Of a stretch of 10,366 nucleotides of DNA, positions 6,206 to 10,366 are shown piece by piece; positions within the stretch are counted from its first letter, which is position 1, and every line of letters begins with the position of its first letter. Position numbers and translations under genes: made by a program. The notes beneath the pieces were generated by a model. It saw only the letters and a program-made list of their open reading frames with translations. It had not been told where the DNA came from and ran no database searches. The stretch spans positions 1 through 10,366 of the forward strand of contig NZ_JAACKB010000204.1 of assembly GCF_010892395.1 (NCBI RefSeq). The letters are read 5' to 3'. The DNA is from Sulfurovum sp. bin170. Its GTDB lineage: Bacteria > Campylobacterota > Campylobacteria > Campylobacterales > Sulfurovaceae.

Positions 6206-7015
6206 TTAACAAAATATCAATATATCATAAGGTGACTCTTTTGCCAAATAACTCGACATAGAACCTACAAAGAAACTCTCCTCTGAACTATGAGAAGTAA
6301 CCATAACCAAATCTGGTTTTTTCTCCTCTATATACTCCAAAACTCCATGAGGAAGCGAGAAACTAGCATCAGTCAACTCACCTTCTACTCCCACCTCTTT
6401 CTTGAACTCTCCAAAAAGTTCCAAAGCTATATCCCTGTTTTCTCTTCTATACTCAACCATATCCACATAACTTATATCATACATACTCATCGTCGCAGTT
6501 ACACTCTCATAACCATGTACAAGAGCAAAATTTGCATCAAAACTATTTTTGATAAACTCTATGCTCTCTTTTGATTTTGCACTTAAATCTGTAGGTATCA
6601 GTATATCTTTGTACTCTCTATACTCACTCTTTACAACCAACATCGGCTTTTGAGCCTCTCGAATAAGCTTCTCATATTTGATATTGGAACAGGTCACAAT
6701 CATATCCACAGCATCTCTTTTTGCTTCGATAATGGCTCTTTCACTATTGTCACCAAAATATACCAGCGTATGGTGACTAATATTTTTACCTATATTTAAC
6801 TCATCAAATATCCTGTCTATACTCTCTTTTACTGCCTCTTTATCAACTGGTACATTTTTGTTGTATATTGGCAGATTGAAAAAAGGGATATGGATAGTAT
6901 ACAAAACGATAATTTTCGCATCGAACTTGTTAGCTAGTTCAATAGATTTTTTCAGAATATCTCTACTTAGTTTAGAGTCATCTATGACTGTTAGGATTTT
7001 ATTAATTGCTTTCAC
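6206..7015 (-). CDS. Universal stress protein with two tandem Usp domains
   Basis: A cytoplasmic stress-associated nucleotide-binding-fold protein. Two Usp domains lie in tandem: the first (about residues 4-130) starts KILTVIDDS and ends PMLVVKS, and the second (about 135-269) starts DILIPTDLS and ends YDILIF. The second keeps VMVTSHSSEESFFVGS, with G251-S252 in the position of the phosphate-binding GS. The usual G-x2-G preceding it is replaced (SEES), and the first domain lacks the motif, so ATP binding is doubtful. The 269 residues fit two-domain members. The start codon is GTG (7015-7013), supported by AAGGA at a spacing of 6. A -10 box lies at 7040-7045. The gene is divergent from the PqiA-like gene, and no terminator is visible before the 51-base element downstream. 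Confidence 0.92.
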   Translation of the reverse strand: MKAINKILTVIDDSKLSRDILKKSIELANKFDAKIIVLYTIHIPFFNLPIYNKNVPVDKEAVKESIDRIFDELNIGKNISHHTLVYFGDNSERAIIEAKRDAVDMIVTCSNIKYEKLIREAQKPMLVVKSEYREYKDILIPTDLSAKSKESIEFIKNSFDANFALVHGYESVTATMSMYDISYVDMVEYRRENRDIALELFGEFKKEVGVEGELTDASFSLPHGVLEYIEEKKPDLVMVTSHSSEESFFVGSMSSYLAKESPYDILIFC

Positions 7016-7021
7016 GATTTT

Positions 7022-7026
7022 TCCTT
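7022..7026 (-). promoter_or_regulatory. Shine-Dalgarno sequence for the GTG start of the Usp gene
   Basis: AAGGA on the minus strand, 6 bases before GTG (7015-7013). It supports use of the non-ATG start. Confidence 0.7.
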
Positions 7027-7039
7027 TTTCTTTTTCTCT

Positions 7040-7045
7040 ATTATA
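7040..7045 (-). promoter_or_regulatory. -10 box of the Usp gene
   Basis: TATAAT on the minus strand. The predicted start near 7033 gives a leader of about 18 bases containing the ribosome site. No -35 is recognisable. Confidence 0.6.
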
Positions 7046-7131
7046 TTCTTTTTTGTTTTAGTAGATGATAAAATTATTTTATTAGTTTTGATATAATAAG
7101 AAATTACCTTTTTAGATTTTTAAATTTTTGG

Positions 7132-7137
7132 TATAAT
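7132..7137 (+). promoter_or_regulatory. Extended -10 promoter of the PqiA-like gene
   Basis: TGGTATAAT on the plus strand, 7 bases (ATTTACA) before the ATG at 7145, with no Shine-Dalgarno sequence; a leaderless start is predicted. A second TGn-extended TATAAT lies at 7092-7097 and could give a leader of about 40 bases instead. Confidence 0.6.
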
Positions 7138-7144
7138 ATTTACA

Positions 7145-7792
7145 ATGAAAAAAAATGAACTAGACAAGCTAATCATCTGCAAAAAATGTCACACACTACA
7201 CAGAAAAATAAGACTGCATCAGGGAACAAAAGCTAGGTGCAGACTCTGTGATACCGTTCTCTATAGAGACCACAAAAATCTCATTGACACAACCCTCGCA
7301 CTTAGCCTTGTCTCTCTTATCTCACTTGTGATTGCTTTCTCTTTCTCTATTCTGACTATCAATATAAATGGTATCTATCAAAGTCTCGATATGAGTTCTA
7401 TTTTTGTTACGATATTTGAACATAAACAGTATCTTGTAGGGGTGATGTTAGCATTTCTTATATTTCTCTTTCCCGTTTCGATTTTTGTCTCTATCGTAAT
7501 CCTGCTCACACTGATGAAACTAAAGAGGTCTGGTTATCTTGTCAAAAGACTTCTAATACTTGTAGCAAAACTGCTTCCGTGGAGTATGATTGATATATTT
7601 TTCATCTCTATACTAGTAGCTATGGTTAAACTTTTTGATTTTGCACAGCTAGAGTTGGGGATTGGATTTGGTGCTTTCAGTGTTATTCTACTACTAAATC
7701 TTTTTATTCTAAAACGAATTAATATTTCTGATATTTGGGAAAAATATGACTATATATATGGAGCGAGAGGTTTAGCTACAAAAAATGACTAG
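7145..7792 (+). CDS. Single-domain PqiA-like integral membrane protein
   Basis: Matches the paraquat-inducible protein A family, inner-membrane proteins that in E. coli work with MCE proteins (PqiB, YebT) in envelope lipid homeostasis. A cytoplasmic zinc ribbon opens the protein, with C12/C15 (CKKC) and C32/C35 (CRLC). About four membrane segments follow (roughly 50-70, 98-122, 145-163, 172-190), with the family signature LLPWSMIDIFFISILVAMVK at about 144-162. At 215 residues it is about half of E. coli PqiA, which carries two such units, so this is a one-unit form. No MCE-domain gene is in the window, and the partner is therefore unknown. A leaderless start is predicted from the -10 box 7 bases upstream. 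The last 17 bases overlap the convergent membrane protein gene. Confidence 0.87.
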   Translation: MKKNELDKLIICKKCHTLHRKIRLHQGTKARCRLCDTVLYRDHKNLIDTTLALSLVSLISLVIAFSFSILTININGIYQSLDMSSIFVTIFEHKQYLVGVMLAFLIFLFPVSIFVSIVILLTLMKLKRSGYLVKRLLILVAKLLPWSMIDIFFISILVAMVKLFDFAQLELGIGFGAFSVILLLNLFILKRINISDIWEKYDYIYGARGLATKND

Positions 7793-8330
7793 CCAAAACC
7801 ACTACTCCAATATTGACACCTAATAGATAGAGTGGTGTCAACATACTAGGCTCCCACTTCTCAAACGCCTCCTTATCCTCAATAGTCTCAATCATCTTCT
7901 GCTTCAACTCCCCATCAGAGTACTCTTCCTGTGACATCAAACTCTCTACCTGTGAAAAAAAATCAACCTGTTCAAAGAAAAAATTCAAAACCATCTGTGT
8001 TACTTTTGACTGCTCTGCAAAGACCTTATCATAGTTTGCTATCTTGCTCTTGTTGTCATCTACCAAAAAAGTATCCACCACAAACTCTACCAAATCATCA
8101 ATACTCTCATCTACAACTTTGAAGATAGCAACAAAAAGTGCCGTCTTTTTTGCCATAACAAACCATATAATAGGGAATACAGTAACTGTAACCATAGTAA
8201 TAACGCCCAATAGACCATCACTTCCTAAATAGTTTATGGCTAACCATATATTAGTAGCAATAGCCAAAAATATAAACAGCACCCATCTAAAAATATATGC
8301 AAAACTAGCTTTTGCCAATGTTCCTATCAT
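7776..8330 (-). CDS. Membrane protein of unknown function, coupled to the RND permease gene
   Basis: I do not recognise this family. The 184 residues show two N-terminal membrane segments (about 12-34 and 39-60), an acidic, helix-rich soluble middle (about 72-160, with DESIDDLVEFVVD and many E/D/K residues) and one C-terminal membrane segment (about 164-182). No signal peptide, metal site or catalytic motif is evident. Its ATG overlaps the stop codon of the RND permease gene in an ATGA (8327-8330). AAAGGA sits 6 bases upstream, inside the permease gene, so the two are translationally coupled and probably made in a fixed ratio. An accessory or regulatory role for the pump is an inference from this arrangement alone. 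The 3' end overlaps the PqiA-like gene by 17 bases. Confidence 0.8.
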   Translation of the reverse strand: MIGTLAKASFAYIFRWVLFIFLAIATNIWLAINYLGSDGLLGVITMVTVTVFPIIWFVMAKKTALFVAIFKVVDESIDDLVEFVVDTFLVDDNKSKIANYDKVFAEQSKVTQMVLNFFFEQVDFFSQVESLMSQEEYSDGELKQKMIETIEDKEAFEKWEPSMLTPLYLLGVNIGVVVLASHFL

Positions 8331-10366
8331 CTCTCATCCTTTATTCTATAAATCACCGCATACATCAAAGGCACAAAATACAAATTAAGCACCGTAGCCC
8401 AAGCAATCCCAAACCCCAAACTAATAGCCATAGGTTGCAAAATCAAAGCTTGACCAGAGGCAAAGAAGATAAGTGATGAAAGCCCTAAAACCGTAGTAAC
8501 CGAAGTCAAGATAATCGGTCGAACACGATAACTAGCCTGTTCTAATATCTCCTCAAAGTTTTTACCTCTTCGCACAAATGAGAGCATAATCAACCCATCA
8601 TTCACCACAACTCCTGCTAGACCGATAATCCCCATCACGCCAGGCATAGTTAGATTGATTCCCATCAGTTTAGTACCCACAAGTACTCCAAGGATAGAGA
8701 GAGGGATAATAGAGAGGATAATCAATGGTTGCACAAGAGAGTTAAACATCCAAACTAGTGTAATAAAGATAAGAAAAACAGCCATTATCGCCGCCTGACT
8801 CATCTCTTTTTTCATCTTCGTATTCTCCTCCTGCTCCCCTTTGATAATCAACTTAATACCACTCTGCTCTATCTCATCAAGCAGGGGTTGTATCTGAGCC
8901 ATTACATCATTAGGCACAATCACCTTTTTATCAACCCTAGCAAAGAGAGAGCGAACCTTATCCCCATCCTCTTTAAAGATACGAACAAAACTCTTTTGGT
9001 AGAAGAAGTCACAAACCTCAGACAATACCACCACTTGCCCCTCAGGAGTAGTAAGCCGAAAATTATCAATACTCCCTTGTTGGTCTTTGTACTTATCCTC
9101 TACTTTAATACGCACCAACCCCTCTTGGTTAAATGCTTTGGCATACTCACCTTTGAAAAATGAGCCACGCAGAGCAGAGGTGATATACCCCTCACTTAGC
9201 CCCAACGATTGACCATACTCATTGACACGAAGTTTTAGCTCTCGCTCACCCTCATTGGCATTATCACTAACATCATGTACCCCAACTATCTTGGCAAGTT
9301 TGGCTTTAACCCTCTCCATAGCGTCCAGTACCTCATCTTGATTTAGCGATGAAAACCCTATCTCCACATCATTCCCAATAATCCCCGTCTGTTGGGCAAA
9401 GATATTTAGCTCCTCAAAGACCTTTTTGTTATCTATTTTGTAGCTCTCTACCTCTTTTAAAATATCATTTTGAATCTCTGTAACCAACTCTTGAGCCTTT
9501 TTCTCACGAATCATATCACTATCATCATACTCCAAAGAGAAAACAGGATTGATAAACTTGTCAAAAAAGTTCTCTGGTGCTTTCTCATGTAGGTTAATAA
9601 TAATCTGAAAAAGGTTATCTCCAATATCGGTACTCATATCAGCATTCATCCTAAAACCAACCACAGAGGTGATAGAGTCAACCGTCTGCTTATCCAATTT
9701 AGCCATTAGAGCATCTTCAACCCTGCTTACAAAAACCTCGGTCTCCTCTAGCTCATTATTGATATTGACCTTACCGTTAACATAGACCTGTTGCACATCA
9801 AACTCAGGAAACAGCTGAAACTTGGTTACCTTTGCCATCGCTACGGTTCCCACGAGAATTGAGACAACCATAACTATCAAAGAGACCCATTTGTGTTTCA
9901 ATAAAAACGAAAGTTTTGCATTAAAAACAGCATATATAGTTTTCCAAAAACGACTCTCCTCTTTTTGAATATGCTCTAGTTTCCCAATAGAGAAAAACTC
10001 TTTGGCATGAAGAGGCAGAAAATAGAACGCTTCAAACAGAGAGCTAATCAAGAGAATCGAAATCATCACAGGCAACACCTGCATAAACATCCCCATCTTC
10101 CCACTCATAATCAGCAGTGGCAAAAAGGCAAATACCGTAGTCAATGTCGCAGTCAAAATAGCAGGGAACATCTCCAATGCCCCATCTATCGCCGCCTCTC
10201 TTGGAGCTTTCCCATTCTCCACATGCCGATAGATATTCTCTGCCACCACAATCGCCTCATCCACCAACATCCCAAGTGCTATTAATGCCCCCAAAAGTGT
10301 CAACATATTAAGGCTATACCCTATCATATCAGCAAATATAAGCGTAATCATAAACGAAGCAGGAAT
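8327..10366 (-). CDS. RND-type efflux permease (AcrB/ACR_tran family), 5' end outside window
   Basis: Inner-membrane proton-driven pump subunit of a tripartite efflux system. About 679 residues are visible, and the frame continues past the right edge, so roughly the first third is missing. The ATG at 10351 is internal. Counting from that Met, the visible part begins in the first membrane bundle with the proton-relay helix GMLVDEAIVVAEN (28-39; D31-E32), then TM5 (about 58-80) and TM6 (about 88-112). Next come a cytoplasmic helix, TM7 (about 155-174) and a large periplasmic porter/docking loop (about 176-515), which includes DVSDNANEGERELKL. The second bundle includes FNSLVQPLIILSIIPLSILG (536-555) and GLAGVVVNDGLIML (577-590), where the AcrB relay lysine is absent. 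The C-terminus is short. Adaptor and outer-membrane partners are not in the window. Substrate cannot be predicted. Confidence 0.93.
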   Translation of the reverse strand: MPASFMITLIFADMIGYSLNMLTLLGALIALGMLVDEAIVVAENIYRHVENGKAPREAAIDGALEMFPAILTATLTTVFAFLPLLIMSGKMGMFMQVLPVMISILLISSLFEAFYFLPLHAKEFFSIGKLEHIQKEESRFWKTIYAVFNAKLSFLLKHKWVSLIVMVVSILVGTVAMAKVTKFQLFPEFDVQQVYVNGKVNINNELEETEVFVSRVEDALMAKLDKQTVDSITSVVGFRMNADMSTDIGDNLFQIIINLHEKAPENFFDKFINPVFSLEYDDSDMIREKKAQELVTEIQNDILKEVESYKIDNKKVFEELNIFAQQTGIIGNDVEIGFSSLNQDEVLDAMERVKAKLAKIVGVHDVSDNANEGERELKLRVNEYGQSLGLSEGYITSALRGSFFKGEYAKAFNQEGLVRIKVEDKYKDQQGSIDNFRLTTPEGQVVVLSEVCDFFYQKSFVRIFKEDGDKVRSLFARVDKKVIVPNDVMAQIQPLLDEIEQSGIKLIIKGEQEENTKMKKEMSQAAIMAVFLIFITLVWMFNSLVQPLIILSIIPLSILGVLVGTKLMGINLTMPGVMGIIGLAGVVVNDGLIMLSFVRRGKNFEEILEQASYRVRPIILTSVTTVLGLSSLIFFASGQALILQPMAISLGFGIAWATVLNLYFVPLMYAVIYRIKDER
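8337..8342 (-). promoter_or_regulatory. Ribosome site inside the RND gene for the coupled membrane protein
   Basis: AAAGGA on the minus strand, 6 bases before the ATG at 8330 and within the last codons of the permease gene. With the ATGA stop/start overlap it indicates translational coupling. Confidence 0.65.

Noticed and set aside
6147..6208. Inverted repeat plus A/T runs as a terminator for the universal stress gene
   Set aside because: The A-run precedes the repeat in the direction of transcription, the loop is 26 bases, and no U-tract follows the arms.
6290..6574. Plus-strand open frame opposite the universal stress gene
   Set aside because: Antisense shadow of a clear two-domain Usp protein; no independent support.
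8888..9163. Plus-strand open frame opposite the RND permease gene
   Set aside because: It lies wholly inside a well-conserved coding sequence, has no recognisable motif, and its composition is what a shadow frame would give.
10007..10285. Plus-strand open frame rich in His, Gln and Asn opposite the RND gene
   Set aside because: Low-complexity antisense translation of transmembrane codons; no ribosome site or family match.
10349..10351. ATG at 10351 as the start of the RND permease
   Set aside because: The frame stays open to the window edge (IPASF) and the sequence begins in the middle of the first membrane bundle, so this Met is internal.
1..10366. CRISPR array, tRNA, rRNA or riboswitch
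   Set aside because: No regularly spaced repeats, cloverleaf-like sequence or known aptamer core was found in the six gaps, all shorter than 220 bases.

Overview
The window reads as chromosomal DNA of a free-living campylobacterotan (Sulfurimonas/Sulfurovum-like). The reasons are AT-rich, densely packed genes, strong TATAAT -10 boxes with no obvious -35 partner, and protein types common in that phylum: an OmpR-type regulator with an overlapping sensor kinase, a short one-domain PqiA, a 320-residue MltG, an Rpn-type nuclease and a stand-alone DUF234 protein. The genus is an inference and no marker gene is present.

Layout, left to right. Positions 1-967 (minus) hold the 5' part of a sensor histidine kinase gene and its upstream response regulator, with the reading frames probably overlapping by 47 bases. 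Positions 1058-1492 (minus) encode thioredoxin 2, divergent from a membrane-anchored DUF2459 protein (1591-2238, plus). That gene runs tail to tail into a lipoprotein-like alpha/beta hydrolase (2219-3136, minus). The hydrolase is divergent from mltG (3185-4147, plus) across only 48 bases. The mltG stop codon abuts the stop codon of an Rpn-family nuclease (4148-5029, minus). Further right on the minus strand lie a DUF234-type PD-(D/E)XK protein with an unclear 5' end (5148-5990), a GC-richer 51-base three-stem palindromic element (6071-6121) and a tandem-domain universal stress protein (6206-7015). A single-domain PqiA-like protein (7145-7792, plus) then converges on a two-gene minus-strand operon: an RND efflux permease, cut by the right edge of the window, and a 184-residue membrane protein translationally coupled to it by an ATGA overlap.

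Functionally the window is mostly envelope and stress housekeeping: two-component sensing, cytoplasmic thiol reduction, peptidoglycan strand termination, efflux, and membrane proteins of unknown role. The accessory part is the 4.1-6.2 kb stretch, with two different PD-(D/E)XK-fold proteins beside a palindromic repeat-like element.

The observations most worth following are: (i) the 51-base structured element next to a gene that seems to have lost its canonical start; (ii) three genes whose -10 box lies 5-7 bases from the start codon, predicting leaderless mRNAs; and (iii) the unrecognised membrane protein coupled to the RND pump. No CRISPR array, tRNA, rRNA, complete insertion sequence or convincing rho-independent terminator was seen. 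No gene-free stretch exceeds 300 bases; the longest is 5991-6205.
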